Below, one piece after another: positions 8,328 to 17,862 of a stretch of 64,000 nt of DNA (position 1 is the stretch's first letter; each line of letters opens with the position of its first letter). A program made the translations under genes and the position numbers. Source of the stretch: Sphingomonadales bacterium UBA656. Its GTDB lineage: Bacteria; Pseudomonadota; Alphaproteobacteria; Sphingomonadales; Sphingomonadaceae. Location of the stretch: positions 1 to 64,000 of the forward strand of contig DBOC01000012.1 in the NCBI GenBank assembly GCA_002299895.1, written 5' to 3'. A model generated the notes under the pieces. It searched no databases and was not told the DNA's origin. It saw nothing but the letters and a program-made list of their open reading frames with translations.

Positions 8328-10480
8328 TTGCCCGCCTTGGCCAACCCCATTTGCCACACAATAAATGCTGCCTCTTCGGCATTTTCGCGCAACCGTTCAA
8401 ACCGGCCGGACTTACCGCCATGGCCAGCGCCCATATTGGTTTTGAGCAAAAGCACATTGTCGTCGGTTTTCATGTCGCGCAGCTTTGCAACCATCTTGGC
8501 GGGTTCCCAATAAGTGACGCGCGGGTCGTTCAGGCCTGCGGTCCATAGCATCGGCGGATAAGCCTTTGCTTCGACATTATCATAAGGCGAATAGCTGCGG
8601 ATATAATCGAACGCGGCCTTGTCGGTGATCGGGTTGCCCCATTCTGGCCATTCGCCGGGCGTCAAGGGCAGGTCCTTATCCAACATGGTGTTGAGCACAT
8701 CTACAAAGGCTACATGGCTAACCACCGCCCCAAATAATTCCGGTGCCTGATTGACCACCGCGCCCATCAACTCACCGCCAGCCGAGCCGCCGCTTGCGGT
8801 CACCTTGCCTTTACTGGTGAAGCCCAAGTCGATCAGACCCTTGGCCGCATCGACAAAGTCGTTGAAGGTGTTGGTCCGCTTCGTCAGCTTGCCATCGAGA
8901 TACCATTGGTAGCCAAGGTCATCACCGCCACGGATATGCGCAATCGCATAAGCAAAGCCGCGATCGACCATCGACAAGCGGTTGGCGCTAAAGCCCGGCG
9001 GCATGGCATAGCCATAAGCGCCATAAGCATAAAGATGCAGCGGCTGGCTCCCGTCTTTCTTAAAGCCCTTCTTGGTCAGGATCGACACCGGAACTTTTAT
9101 GCCATCACGCGCCGTAATCATTACGCGTTCCGTCACATATTGGCTTGGGTCATAACCGCTGGGAATTTCCTGCACCTTCAACGTTTCCAAGCGGCCGTCG
9201 GCGAGATGATAGTCAAAAACGGTATCCGGTGTGACCATAGATTCATAACCAAGTCGCAGCTTCGTCACATCATATTCGGGATTATCACCCAAGCCTGCAT
9301 CATAGCTTGCCTCGGGAAATTTGATCCGCTCAACCTTTTTAACATCGGCATAATCGCGGATCTCAACTTGATCGAGACCGTCAATGCGGCCTTCGGTCAC
9401 ATAGAAATTTTTGAACAAAGACAGGCCTGTCAAATAATGGCGGTCGGAACCGGCAATCAATGTTTTCCAGTCGCCCGGTGCCTCGATGCTGGCGGTAGCC
9501 ACGCGGAAATTAACATGATTATCATTGGTCAGAATGAATAAAGTCCCGTCGCGCACATCGACGCTATATTGCCGCCCTGTTTTGCGCGGCGATACCAATA
9601 TGGGCGTTGCGGTCGGATCATTTGCGGGCACCAAACGCACTTCGCTCGTGACATTGTCGCCGGTGCCAATGACGATCCAATCCTCTTGCGCGGTCAGACC
9701 AACACCAACGCCAAAGCCGATATCGTCTTCCTTATAGAGCAGCTTCGCCTTGCTCAGGTCATCGCCCAATTTATGATACCAGGCATTGTCCGTGCGCCAA
9801 TTGTCGTTGGCCAGGCCATAGACAACGCCTTTATTATCCGATGACCAAACAATGCTAGACAGCGTGCCGGGGATGATGTCGGCCAATTTTTTGCCGGTTT
9901 CCAAATTGCGGAAATGCAGGTCAAAACGTTCTGACCCGTTATCATCATAAGCATAGGCCAAAATCTTGCCATCCGGGCTGATTTCTGCAGCGCCTAAACG
10001 GAAATAGGCCTTGCCCTTCGCCAATTCATTTTCGTCGAGGATAAGCTGATCCGCGCCACCCGCGACGGGCTTACGATAATGCTTACGATATTGCGCGCCT
10101 TCTTCAAATTTCGACCAATAGATATAGGCGCCATCCTTTTGCGGAACACTGCTGTCATCCTCTTTGACGCGGCCTTTCATTTCTTGAAAGATTGTTTCTA
10201 TAAGCTCGGCCTGAGGCGCCATTTGTGCTTCAAAATACGCGTTTTCGGCTTTCAGATGATCGAGAATTTCCTTGTCATCAATCGTCGGATAGCTTGCATC
10301 GCGCAGCCAATGATATTCATCGGTTATCGTCACATTGTGATGGGTCGTCTGATGCGGACGCTTTGCGGCGATGGGTGGCTTGATATGCGCGTTGGCTGTT
10401 TCGGTCATGGCTTCTTTCTGGGCGAATGCGGGCGAGGATAATGCGCTGGTTACAAAAATGAGTGGGAGCAGTGCTTTCAT
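8324..10480 (-). CDS. Exported S9 family prolyl oligopeptidase / oligopeptidase B-like
   Basis: 718-residue serine peptidase cleaving short peptides. A signal peptide is visible (MKALLPLIFVTSALSSPAFA, cleavage expected before Gln-Lys-Glu), then a seven-bladed propeller domain and a C-terminal alpha/beta hydrolase domain. The nucleophile sits in TASGGSAGGELMG, the Asp in LNDPRVTYWEP and the His in GAGHGGKSGR, so the triad is complete. The order GGSAGG with nearby TRGGDDLG-like IRGGDDLGYQW resembles oligopeptidase B (PtrB). It is divergent from the aminopeptidase P gene over 54 bases and coupled to the thioesterase. Confidence 0.93.
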   Translation of the reverse strand: MKALLPLIFVTSALSSPAFAQKEAMTETANAHIKPPIAAKRPHQTTHHNVTITDEYHWLRDASYPTIDDKEILDHLKAENAYFEAQMAPQAELIETIFQEMKGRVKEDDSSVPQKDGAYIYWSKFEEGAQYRKHYRKPVAGGADQLILDENELAKGKAYFRLGAAEISPDGKILAYAYDDNGSERFDLHFRNLETGKKLADIIPGTLSSIVWSSDNKGVVYGLANDNWRTDNAWYHKLGDDLSKAKLLYKEDDIGFGVGVGLTAQEDWIVIGTGDNVTSEVRLVPANDPTATPILVSPRKTGRQYSVDVRDGTLFILTNDNHVNFRVATASIEAPGDWKTLIAGSDRHYLTGLSLFKNFYVTEGRIDGLDQVEIRDYADVKKVERIKFPEASYDAGLGDNPEYDVTKLRLGYESMVTPDTVFDYHLADGRLETLKVQEIPSGYDPSQYVTERVMITARDGIKVPVSILTKKGFKKDGSQPLHLYAYGAYGYAMPPGFSANRLSMVDRGFAYAIAHIRGGDDLGYQWYLDGKLTKRTNTFNDFVDAAKGLIDLGFTSKGKVTASGGSAGGELMGAVVNQAPELFGAVVSHVAFVDVLNTMLDKDLPLTPGEWPEWGNPITDKAAFDYIRSYSPYDNVEAKAYPPMLWTAGLNDPRVTYWEPAKMVAKLRDMKTDDNVLLLKTNMGAGHGGKSGRFERLRENAEEAAFIVWQMGLAKAGK

Positions 10481-10534
10481 GTGGCGACGTCCTCGCGTAT
10501 ATGGATGTTATAACCATATGAACGGAAGTCCGAC

Positions 10535-12343
10535 ATGTCTACCTATGAAGCCCGCCTTGCTGCGCTGCGAGCGCAACTGAAGAATGAACAGCTCGACGGA
10601 TTCGTCGTGCCAATCTGTGACGAACATATGTCGGAATATGTCGGCGATTATGCGCAGCGGCTTGGTTGGCTCACCGGCTTTGGCGGCTCGGCGGGTTCGG
10701 CAGTGGTCTTATCCGAAGAGGCTGCGATTTTTACCGATGGCCGCTACACGCTGCAAGTGCGCGAGCAGGTCGATGGCAAATATTGGCAATATGTAGGCGT
10801 GCCCCAAACGAGCATCGCTGACTGGTTGCAGGACCACGCCCCCACCGGCGCGCGCATTGGCTATGATGCATGGGTTCACACCAAAGGCTGGGTCGAAAGT
10901 GCAACCAAGGCACTGGCCGCAAAAGGCGCAGAGCTGGTCGCGGTCAAAAGCAATCCAATCGACAGGGTGTGGGCTGAACAGCCGCAGAAAAGCGTGGCCA
11001 AGCTTATCGTACACGACACCCAATATGCAGGGCAGAGCAGCGCCGAAAAACGCGCCGCTGTGGCCGAATGGCTGACGGCGCACAAGCTCGACAGCACCGT
11101 CATTTCCGCGCTCGATTCGGTAGCGTGGTTGCTGAATATCCGCGGCTCCGACGTGTCTAATACCCCTGTGGCGCTCAGCTTTGTGTTGGCTTATGCCGAT
11201 GGCACAGCGGATCTATTTGTTGCGCCCGAAAAGATTGACGACGCCGTCCGCGCGCATCTGGGCAATGCCGTGCGCCTGCGCGATCCATCTGAATTCGTAC
11301 CAGAATTGCGGTCGATGAACGGTAAGCGTATTGCCGTTGATCCCGACCGCGCCGTCGCCGCCATCTTCGGCGCACTGCAAGCGGGCGGCGCGCACATCGT
11401 CGAGGCACGGGACCCAACTATCCTGCCCAAGGCGGTCAAAAACCCCGTTGAGCAATCCGGCCACCGCGCCGCGCAAGCCCGAGATGGCGCTGCCCTGAGC
11501 CGTTTCCTGCATTGGATGCACGAGACCGCGTATAAAGGCGAATTGAACGAATTATCCGCTGCTGCACGGCTAAAAGCATTCCGCGAAGATACAGGAATGC
11601 TTAAGGACTTGTCGTTCGACACCATCTCCGCCACCGGCCCCAATGGCGCGCATTGCCATTATAAGGTCGATGAAAGCACCAACCGCAGCATTGAACCCAA
11701 TAGCATCTATCTAGTCGATAGCGGCGGGCAATATTTGGACGGCACAACCGATGTCACCCGCACGATCTGGGTCGGACCGGGGCAACCCACCGCCGAGATG
11801 AAGGACCGCTTCACGCGTGTATTGAAAGGCCATATCGCTTTGGCCTGCGCTGTCTTCCCCGAAGGCACCAGAGGCGCACAATTGGACAGCATGGCCCGCG
11901 CTTCCCTGTGGCAGGCTGGCTTGGATTACGCCCATGGTACAGGCCATGGCGTTGGCAGCTTCCTTGCCGTGCACGAAGGCCCACAACGCATCGCCAAATT
12001 CGCGGGCGGACAAGCCGGCAGCGACGAGCCATTGCAAGCAGGCATGATCCTGTCCAATGAGCCCGGCTATTATAAATCCGGTGAATATGGCATCCGCATC
12101 GAAAATCTGATCCTGGTCGAGGAACGTAAGATCGCAGGCGCGGAAGGGCGCTATTTCGGGTTTGAGACGCTCACCTTCGCGCCGATTGACAAGAATTTGG
12201 TCGACGTCAGCTTGCTGAACAGCGACGAGCTACGCTGGTGGAATGATTACCACGCCAAGGTGCTGGCAATTGTCGGGCCGCAACTGGACGGAGAAGCGCT
12301 GGCGTGGACGAAAGCGGCGTGTGCGGAGTTGACGGCAGGCTAA
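10535..12343 (+). CDS. M24 family Xaa-Pro aminopeptidase (aminopeptidase P)
   Basis: 602-residue three-domain aminopeptidase P, resembling the long eukaryote-type cytosolic form rather than E. coli PepP. Two creatinase-like N-terminal domains (about 1-310) precede the pita-bread catalytic domain with the dinuclear metal ligands in YLVDSGGQYLDGTTDVTRTI (two Asp), YAHGTGHGVGSFLAVHEGP (His), MILSNEPGYY (Glu) and GIRIENLILV (Glu). It removes N-terminal residues preceding proline. No signal peptide is present, so it is cytosolic. A GGAAG ribosome binding site lies before ATG 10535. Confidence 0.95.
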   Translation: MSTYEARLAALRAQLKNEQLDGFVVPICDEHMSEYVGDYAQRLGWLTGFGGSAGSAVVLSEEAAIFTDGRYTLQVREQVDGKYWQYVGVPQTSIADWLQDHAPTGARIGYDAWVHTKGWVESATKALAAKGAELVAVKSNPIDRVWAEQPQKSVAKLIVHDTQYAGQSSAEKRAAVAEWLTAHKLDSTVISALDSVAWLLNIRGSDVSNTPVALSFVLAYADGTADLFVAPEKIDDAVRAHLGNAVRLRDPSEFVPELRSMNGKRIAVDPDRAVAAIFGALQAGGAHIVEARDPTILPKAVKNPVEQSGHRAAQARDGAALSRFLHWMHETAYKGELNELSAAARLKAFREDTGMLKDLSFDTISATGPNGAHCHYKVDESTNRSIEPNSIYLVDSGGQYLDGTTDVTRTIWVGPGQPTAEMKDRFTRVLKGHIALACAVFPEGTRGAQLDSMARASLWQAGLDYAHGTGHGVGSFLAVHEGPQRIAKFAGGQAGSDEPLQAGMILSNEPGYYKSGEYGIRIENLILVEERKIAGAEGRYFGFETLTFAPIDKNLVDVSLLNSDELRWWNDYHAKVLAIVGPQLDGEALAWTKAACAELTAG

Positions 12344-12349
12344 CGCCCC

Positions 12350-13030
12350 TCAAAGCTTATGGTGCGCGCCCAAGCTCGCCTTGATGCGGTCGAGCGTTGC
12401 TTTGCGGATGGCTCTTTTGTTCCAAGCATATGCAGGGGCGGGGAGCTGCGCGAGTTGGCTGGCAACGGCTAAAGCTTTCGCTTCCACCTCATCTGCTGGC
12501 GCCAGCATATCGAGGTAGCCCGCTTCAACTGCGCCTTGCGGGTTGTAAATATAGCCCTGAATCATCGCGCGAGTCAGATGCGATGGATTGAGCCGATCTC
12601 GCGCCAGTTCCATTGCGAAGATAGGCAGGTTCATACCCGTAATCGCCTCATTCGCGCCAATTTTATAGTCGCCCGACGTGCCAATGCGGGTATCGCAGGC
12701 ATGTAGGATAAACACACCCATCGCAATCGCATGGCCCGTACAGGCCGCGACCACCGGCAAAGGTCCGCCATAGAGGCGCAGCAACAGTTCCGCGCCTGCA
12801 TCCAGCAACTTATACACGCCGTCCGCGCCAAGGCTGGCAAAAGCGTTGAGGTCAAATCCACCCGAAAACCGCCCATCGCGTCCGGTCAAGACAATGGCTT
12901 TTGCTTTCGACTCGGCCGTGTCGAGCGCAGCGTTCAAAGCCGCGACCATCTCGAAATTAATCGCATTGGCTTTGCCGTCGTCCATACGGATGAGGGCAAT
13001 GTCGTTGGTGATTTCGACGGTTGCGGACAT
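12350..13030 (-). CDS. Enoyl-CoA hydratase/isomerase family protein (crotonase fold)
   Basis: 226-residue crotonase. The oxyanion-hole elements are seen as GRDGRFSGGFDLNAF (about 50-65) and AACTGHAIAMGVFILHACD (about 95-115). The position usually holding the first catalytic Glu of true hydratases carries a non-acidic residue in the ACDTRIG segment, so hydration activity is uncertain; a hydrolase or isomerase role is possible. ATG 13030 (MSATVEITNDIALI) is preferred over the upstream ATG 13054. It is convergent with the aminopeptidase P gene, six bases apart. Confidence 0.88.
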   Translation of the reverse strand: MSATVEITNDIALIRMDDGKANAINFEMVAALNAALDTAESKAKAIVLTGRDGRFSGGFDLNAFASLGADGVYKLLDAGAELLLRLYGGPLPVVAACTGHAIAMGVFILHACDTRIGTSGDYKIGANEAITGMNLPIFAMELARDRLNPSHLTRAMIQGYIYNPQGAVEAGYLDMLAPADEVEAKALAVASQLAQLPAPAYAWNKRAIRKATLDRIKASLGAHHKL

Positions 13031-13177
13031 AATGGCTCTCCCTTGGTTTATCATTGGAACTAAAGCCGCGCTTTACGTTCACGTCAACTTGAAAATATGC
13101 GCGCGCCGCCGCACACCTCGGCGTAACGTCGGCGCAGCCGTACGTCGCACCAATATCCTAACATTTAAGGCATCATC

Positions 13178-14059
13178 ATGACCCAGACTTTTTCCGAATA
13201 TACCCCGGCCGATGTCTGGGAATGGAATACCGAAAATGGCGGTCAATTCGCCAACATCAATCGGCCGATTGCTGGAGCCACGCATGACAAAGAGCGTCCG
13301 ATCGGCAAGCATCCGATGCAGCTCTATTCGCTTGCTACACCCAATGGCGTGAAGGTCACGGTAATGCTTGAGGAGTTGTTGGCGCTTGGCCATCACGGCG
13401 CGGAATATGATGCATGGCTGGTCAACATCCGCGATGGCAACCAGTTTTCAAGCGGCTTTGTCGATGCCAATCCCAATTCCAAAATCCCCGCTTTGTTCGA
13501 CCATTCCACGCCGACACCGACACGCGTGTTCGAGTCCGGGTCGATCTTGCTATATCTGGCAGAGAAATTCGGTGCGTTCCTTCCGACGGAGCATCATGCC
13601 CGGACCGAGACCATCAACTGGTTGATGTGGCAAATGGGTAGCGCGCCTTATTTGGGCGGTGGTTTTGGCCATTTTTACGCATATGCGCCGTTCAAGTTCG
13701 AATATGCCATTGACCGTTTTGCCATGGAGGTAAAACGGCAATTGGACGTCCTAGATCGCAATTTGGCAGAGCGCGAATATATGGCGGGCGATGCATATAC
13801 CATCGCCGATATGGCGATTTGGCCCTGGTATGGCGCGTTGGTCAAAGGGCTGATTTACGATGCGGGGAAGTTCCTTGCGGTGCATGAATATAAAAATGTT
13901 ATCCGCTGGACTGACCAGATTGCCGAGCGGCCGGCGGTCAAGCGCGGACGGATGGTCAACCGCGTGATGGGCGACCCAGCAAGTCAATTGCATGAACGAC
14001 ACGACGCCAGCGACTTCGACACCAAAACGCAGGATAAAATGGTGCCCATTAATAATTGA
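13178..14059 (+). CDS. Glutathione S-transferase, YghU/nu-class
   Basis: 293 residues with the long N-terminal extension typical of YghU (WEWNTENGGQFANINRPIAG), then a thioredoxin fold (QLYSLATPNGVKVTVMLEE) where Thr/Asn replace the usual Tyr/Ser/Cys, and an alpha-helical C-terminal domain (about 150-280). Characterised YghU proteins have disulfide-bond oxidoreductase and peroxidase activity with two glutathiones. The following VOC gene is on the same strand 51 bases later and may be co-transcribed. Confidence 0.92.
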   Translation: MTQTFSEYTPADVWEWNTENGGQFANINRPIAGATHDKERPIGKHPMQLYSLATPNGVKVTVMLEELLALGHHGAEYDAWLVNIRDGNQFSSGFVDANPNSKIPALFDHSTPTPTRVFESGSILLYLAEKFGAFLPTEHHARTETINWLMWQMGSAPYLGGGFGHFYAYAPFKFEYAIDRFAMEVKRQLDVLDRNLAEREYMAGDAYTIADMAIWPWYGALVKGLIYDAGKFLAVHEYKNVIRWTDQIAERPAVKRGRMVNRVMGDPASQLHERHDASDFDTKTQDKMVPINN

Positions 14060-14110
14060 TTTTAAATTATATTTCTGTAATTTTTCCCTCTCATTTTGAG
14101 GAGCGATTCG

Positions 14111-14491
14111 ATGATTGGATATGTAACAGTCGGCACCAATGATTTACCGCGCGCTGCGAAATTCTATGACGCGATTGCAGCGGAAATGGACGCGCCGCGG
14201 ATGATGGAATTTGAAACATTTATCGCTTGGGGTAAGATCGGCGGTCCAGCGGGCATCGCGATTACCAAGCCCTTCGACGGCAATGTAGCCAGCGTCGGTA
14301 ATGGTGTGATGGTTGCGTTCGAAGCCAAGGACAAGGATCAGGTGCAGCGGCTTTATGATATCGCGCTCGCCAATGGCGGTGTCTGCGAGGGCCCTCCGGG
14401 ACCGCGCGGTGAGGGATTCTATGCCAGTTATTTCCGCGATCCCGATGGCAACAAGCTGAATGCGTTCGTCATGGGACCGGCAGCGGCTTAA
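14111..14491 (+). CDS. VOC family (glyoxalase/bleomycin-resistance-like) protein
   Basis: 126-residue vicinal-oxygen-chelate protein with two beta-alpha-beta-beta-beta modules: YVTVGTNDLPRAAKFYDAI at the start and YASYFRDPDGNKLNAFVMG at the end. The usual first His metal ligand is Tyr here; the C-terminal motif DPDGN is kept. Function is unknown (detoxification or dioxygenase-like). ATG 14111 follows GAGGAGCGATTC, so it is preferred over the upstream alternative start at 14096. Confidence 0.85.
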   Translation: MIGYVTVGTNDLPRAAKFYDAIAAEMDAPRMMEFETFIAWGKIGGPAGIAITKPFDGNVASVGNGVMVAFEAKDKDQVQRLYDIALANGGVCEGPPGPRGEGFYASYFRDPDGNKLNAFVMGPAAA

Positions 14492-14667
14492 GCACGAGTA
14501 AGGTGAGGCCTTAGTGTTACTTTTGGCTGGAAATGACAAATGCATGATGCCTAATCTGCTCGAAAATCTGCTGGCATACTGCGGATATTGAAGGCGAAGC
14601 GACGGCATTGTTCATCACGGCAGGCTTGGGCACCGAGAACCGATCGCGTTAGCGGGCGCAAAGGCCG

Positions 14668-14687
14668 AAAAACGCGCAGCGCCTTTT
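14668..14687 (-). terminator. Probable terminator of tRNA-Ser
   Basis: On the minus strand, AAAAG-GCGC-T-GCGC-GTTTTT forms a hairpin with a GCGC stem, one G:G mismatch and flanking A:T pairs, located about 50 bases after the tRNA 3' end. Confidence 0.5.
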
Positions 14688-14735
14688 CATTTTTTCGACA
14701 ACGGATCGCGAATTTCTTTTGCCAATGCCGCAAAG

Positions 14736-14828
14736 TGGCGGAGACGGAGGGATTCGAACCCTCGGTACCGGATTTACCAGTACGACGGTTTAGCAAACCG
14801 TTGGTTTCAGCCACTCACCCACGTCTCC
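14736..14828 (-). tRNA. tRNA-Ser(GCT)
   Basis: On the minus strand: acceptor GGAGACG (14828-14822) pairs with CGTCTCC, anticodon loop TTGCTAA gives anticodon GCT, a long variable arm follows as in class II tRNAs, and the T-loop is GGTTCGAATCC. The discriminator base is G (14739) and CCA is encoded (14738-14736). It decodes AGC/AGU. Confidence 0.97.
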
Positions 14829-15024
14829 AGTGCGCTTGGCATCGGCGGCCTATAGCGGCGCAAGCATTTGGCTGCAATGGTTATTGACACGGACGACGGA
14901 TAAGAAGAAAATTAAGAGTGCCAGTTCAATTTGACGCGCAATGGGCTTGCTTTGTCGCCTGTTCATCATGCGCTCATCCAGATAGTCCATAGCGCAGGAA
15001 ATATAACTTTTGAGGTGGGTCCAC

Positions 15025-15804
15025 ATGTTTTTGGCGAAAATCGGTTTAAAGAAACCAATACAGCATTTGGTGATGCTGCTCGCGGCAGGCGCGCTTGTTG
15101 CTGCACCCGCACAGGCACAAATCAGTAATGTCGATCCAAATGAAGCGATTGACGCAGACCTTGGGTCCCCGCCCGCTAGCCCAGATACCCGCACAGATAC
15201 TGCGTCAACGGCGCAAGGCGAAACGGTCATGCAAGATGGCGTGCCAACCGAAACAGCACCTGCAGATAACTCCGCCACCCAGGCTGATGTTGCGGCAGGG
15301 CAATTGGCCGTGCCAACAGGCGATACATATCAACAAGACGACCTTATTGGCGCCGCTGAAGGCGTGTTTGGAAAAGGCGCACAAGGGCTTGGTTTGTTGA
15401 TTGAGGATATCCTCAAAAAACAGGGCCGCCCCAATGGATATATTGTGGGGCGTGAAGGCGGCGGTGCTTTTTTATTCGGCGTTCGTTATGGTTCCGGCAC
15501 GCTCAGCCACCGCGTGGAAGGTCAAAAGCCAGTCTATTGGACGGGCCCATCCCTTGGCCCTGACGCTGGCGCAAATGCAGCAAACACCTTCATTTTGGTC
15601 TATAATCTGTACGATACAGAAGACATTTATGAACGCTTCCCCGCGGCAGAAGGCGTTGCTTATTTAGGCGGAGGTTTCAACGCCAGCTATCTGCGTCGCG
15701 GTGATGTTGTCCTGATCCCAATCCGCGTCGGTGCAGGAATTCGGTTGGGCGCAAATGTCGGCTACATGCGCTTTTCCAAAAAGCAGCGCTGGCTACCCTT
15801 TTAA
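15025..15804 (+). CDS. eipA: DUF1134 / EipA-family periplasmic envelope integrity protein
   Basis: 259 residues. A signal peptide (LVMLLAAGALVAAPAQAQ) is followed by a low-complexity Pro/Thr/Asp region (about 35-95) and the conserved DUF1134 domain, with EGVFGKGAQGLGLLIEDILK, GREGGGAFLFGVRYGSGTL and a C-terminal GANVGYMRFSKKQRWLPF. Brucella EipA is a periplasmic beta-barrel protein needed for cell-envelope integrity; the same role is inferred. ATG 15025 has AGGTGGG upstream. Its TAA overlaps the ribE stop on the other strand. Confidence 0.88.
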   Translation: MFLAKIGLKKPIQHLVMLLAAGALVAAPAQAQISNVDPNEAIDADLGSPPASPDTRTDTASTAQGETVMQDGVPTETAPADNSATQADVAAGQLAVPTGDTYQQDDLIGAAEGVFGKGAQGLGLLIEDILKKQGRPNGYIVGREGGGAFLFGVRYGSGTLSHRVEGQKPVYWTGPSLGPDAGANAANTFILVYNLYDTEDIYERFPAAEGVAYLGGGFNASYLRRGDVVLIPIRVGAGIRLGANVGYMRFSKKQRWLPF

Positions 15805-16409
15805 GTCGCGCGGATATCTTCCATCCGCTTGAGATAGCGGGCGAGCACGTCAATTTCCAAATTGACGTGCCGCCCAACGTCGAGCGCGTCTAACGTGGTC
15901 ATCTGTGCCGTGTGCGGAATGATATTCAGCATGAAATACGCCGTGCCATCTGCTTGGTCTGCAATCTCATTCACGGTAAGCGATACGCCGTCGACGGTGA
16001 TTGAGCCCTTTGCCGCGATATAAGCCGCAAGCGAAGATGGCGCCGCAACCGTCACTTTCCAACTGTCCCCAATGGTTTCGCTGGCGACGATTTGTCCCAC
16101 GCCATCGACATGGCCGGTAACGATATGCCCACCCAGCTCATCGCCTACTTTTAAGGCGCGTTCTAGGTTCAGTCGGGTACCTTGCTCCCACATGCCAGCT
16201 GCGGTGCGCGAAACAGTTTCTGCCGATGCGTCAATCGCGAACCATCCATCGCCTTTATCAACCACGGTCAAACATACACCCGAACAGGCAATCGACGCCC
16301 CAATGGCAACGGTATCCATGTCATAGCTGCAGGATATGACGAGGCGCAGGTCACCGCGCTGTTCGGATGTCCGAATGCTGCCGACGTCCGTGATGATACC
16401 TGTAAACAT
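15801..16409 (-). CDS. ribE: Riboflavin synthase, alpha subunit
   Basis: Dismutates two 6,7-dimethyl-8-ribityllumazines to riboflavin. The 202-residue protein has the two homologous lumazine-binding repeats (about 1-97 and 98-195) and the family start MFTGIITDVGSI, with the second repeat opening GGHIVTGHVDGVGQI. It follows ribD by 18 bases on the same strand and forms an operon with it and with the small membrane-protein gene upstream. Confidence 0.97.
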   Translation of the reverse strand: MFTGIITDVGSIRTSEQRGDLRLVISCSYDMDTVAIGASIACSGVCLTVVDKGDGWFAIDASAETVSRTAAGMWEQGTRLNLERALKVGDELGGHIVTGHVDGVGQIVASETIGDSWKVTVAAPSSLAAYIAAKGSITVDGVSLTVNEIADQADGTAYFMLNIIPHTAQMTTLDALDVGRHVNLEIDVLARYLKRMEDIRAT

Positions 16410-16427
16410 ATATGCTGCACCCTTTTC

Positions 16428-17372
16428 CTAATTCGCTTTTTCGTAGACTTCGAGACGGTCTTTGCCAAGGCTGCGGGAATCCGTAAGCTGCCAGCTTCCA
16501 TGGGCATCGTTAAGGTGGGCAAGGCCGATGTCGTTCAAACATGCCTTGCCAGCGCCAATCAATATAGGCGCGCGATACAGCATGAGCTTGTCAACGAGTC
16601 CGTCGCGCAAGAAAGCTGCCGCTGTCGCCGCGCCGCCTTCCACTAGCAAAGTGTTGCAACCCAATTTTGCAATATCTTGCGGTGTACGAATAACTTCCCA
16701 ACCCTGAGGCGCGTCGGCGCTGCCAAGCATGATCCTGCGGGGCTGGTATGCGTCCAGCCCACAAAGCCGGACATTAAGCTGCGGCGCATCGGTGCGAACA
16801 GTCCCCGCCCCGACCAAAATTGCGTCCGTACGTGCCCGTTCGACATGACTATGCGCGCGCGCAACGTCACCAGTGATCCACCGGCTGCTGCCATCCGCCA
16901 TCGCGATTTGGCCATCTAGCGAGCTTGCAATCTTCAAGGTTACAAAAGGACGTCCGCTTTCTATTCGGCTCAAAAAGCCAGCTAGGCTTTGCCGCGCTTG
17001 GGACGCCATGACGTCGGTGGTGACTGCGATGCCAGCGGCTTTGAGCGCCGCTATGCCTGCGCCAGCTGTGCGTGGATCTCGATCTTGCAATGCAATGACA
17101 ACTCTCGCGGGGCCTGCTGCAGCTACCAATTGGGCACAGGCCGGACCACGTTTTGACATATGGGCGCAGGGTTCAAGCGTGACATAGATTGTACCGCCTC
17201 GTGCTGCTTCGCCGGCTTGCGCAAGCGCGATGGCTTCTGCATGCGGGCGCCCACTAGGCTGCGTCCATCCGCGGCCAACGACACGGTCGTCTTTCACGAT
17301 GATGCAACCGACGGAGGGATTTTGACCCGTTCGCCCTACACCGCGTTCAGCCAGCGACAACGCCGCCGCCAT
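16428..17372 (-). CDS. ribD: Bifunctional pyrimidine deaminase/reductase RibD
   Basis: Performs deamination and NADPH-dependent side-chain reduction in riboflavin synthesis. N-terminal zinc deaminase domain (about 1-145): HAEAIALAQAG holds the zinc His and proton-shuttle Glu, EPCAHMSKRGPACAQ the two zinc Cys. C-terminal reductase domain: VTLKIASSLDGQIA and LVEGGAATAAAFL. The 314-residue product is slightly short. In-frame sequence upstream (encoding Ala-Thr-Asp-Leu-Arg-Phe) resembles the usual N-terminus but no start codon is found there before the stop of the preceding gene, so ATG 17372 is used. Confidence 0.95.
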   Translation of the reverse strand: MAAALSLAERGVGRTGQNPSVGCIIVKDDRVVGRGWTQPSGRPHAEAIALAQAGEAARGGTIYVTLEPCAHMSKRGPACAQLVAAAGPARVVIALQDRDPRTAGAGIAALKAAGIAVTTDVMASQARQSLAGFLSRIESGRPFVTLKIASSLDGQIAMADGSSRWITGDVARAHSHVERARTDAILVGAGTVRTDAPQLNVRLCGLDAYQPRRIMLGSADAPQGWEVIRTPQDIAKLGCNTLLVEGGAATAAAFLRDGLVDKLMLYRAPILIGAGKACLNDIGLAHLNDAHGSWQLTDSRSLGKDRLEVYEKAN

Positions 17373-17395
17373 GAACCGAAGGTCGGTGGCGATAG

Positions 17396-17803
17396 CTATT
17401 GCCCTGCTCCTGCAGAGGCGGGAGCGGCAACGACGTTTCTAGCTTCCTGCGCGCTTTGCGCTTCGCGTTCTATCTTGTCGACGTCCATGCCGACGGCCCG
17501 TCCAAAGGCTTTATACGCCTCCTTTTCGCGCGCACGCATTGCGTCTTTCAGCTTCTGGCGCTCGGCTATCGCAGCCTTAGTCTCATCAAGTGAGCGGGTG
17601 GCGGGCCAGCTTTCAATATAAATGATTTCGCGCGGCGGTGGCGTCGCTTTCGTGACGGAATCGAGATAAAATGTGTAGATGATGATTGCCGTCGGCACAC
17701 AGGCTGCCAAAAACAGCCAAGGGCTATGACTGCCTGACGTGCGCAGAAACCCCACAAGGTCGCGGCCAGCATTGCCGAACGATACATCTTTGAAAAACGC
17801 CAT
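17396..17803 (-). CDS. Hypothetical single-span membrane protein
   Basis: 135 residues, not assigned to a named family. One membrane segment (about residues 28-47, PWLFLAACVPTAIIIYTFYL) is followed by a charged, helix-prone stretch (about 73-125) rich in Lys/Glu/Ala that may be a coiled coil, ending in an Ala-rich tail. It precedes ribD by 23 bases in the same direction. Its position next to ribDE may be incidental. Confidence 0.7.
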   Translation of the reverse strand: MAFFKDVSFGNAGRDLVGFLRTSGSHSPWLFLAACVPTAIIIYTFYLDSVTKATPPPREIIYIESWPATRSLDETKAAIAERQKLKDAMRAREKEAYKAFGRAVGMDVDKIEREAQSAQEARNVVAAPASAGAGQ

Positions 17804-17862
17804 AGCACTCCAATAAGGCGCACGCTGCGCGATTTCCAGTGCCCACTTAAAAGACGTGCTGA

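Noticed and set aside
10499..10519. ATATGG/CCATAT inverted repeat between the two peptidase genes
   Set aside because: Six-base AT-rich arms with a 9-base gap are easily due to chance.
14588..14887. Open frame with ETEGFEPSVPDLPVRRF
   Set aside because: This is the well-known artefact of reading a tRNA T-arm and anticodon arm as protein; it overlaps tRNA-Ser(GCT).
17373..17395. FMN riboswitch before ribD
   Set aside because: ribD follows the upstream gene by 23 bases; no RFN element sequence is visible near ribD or ribE.
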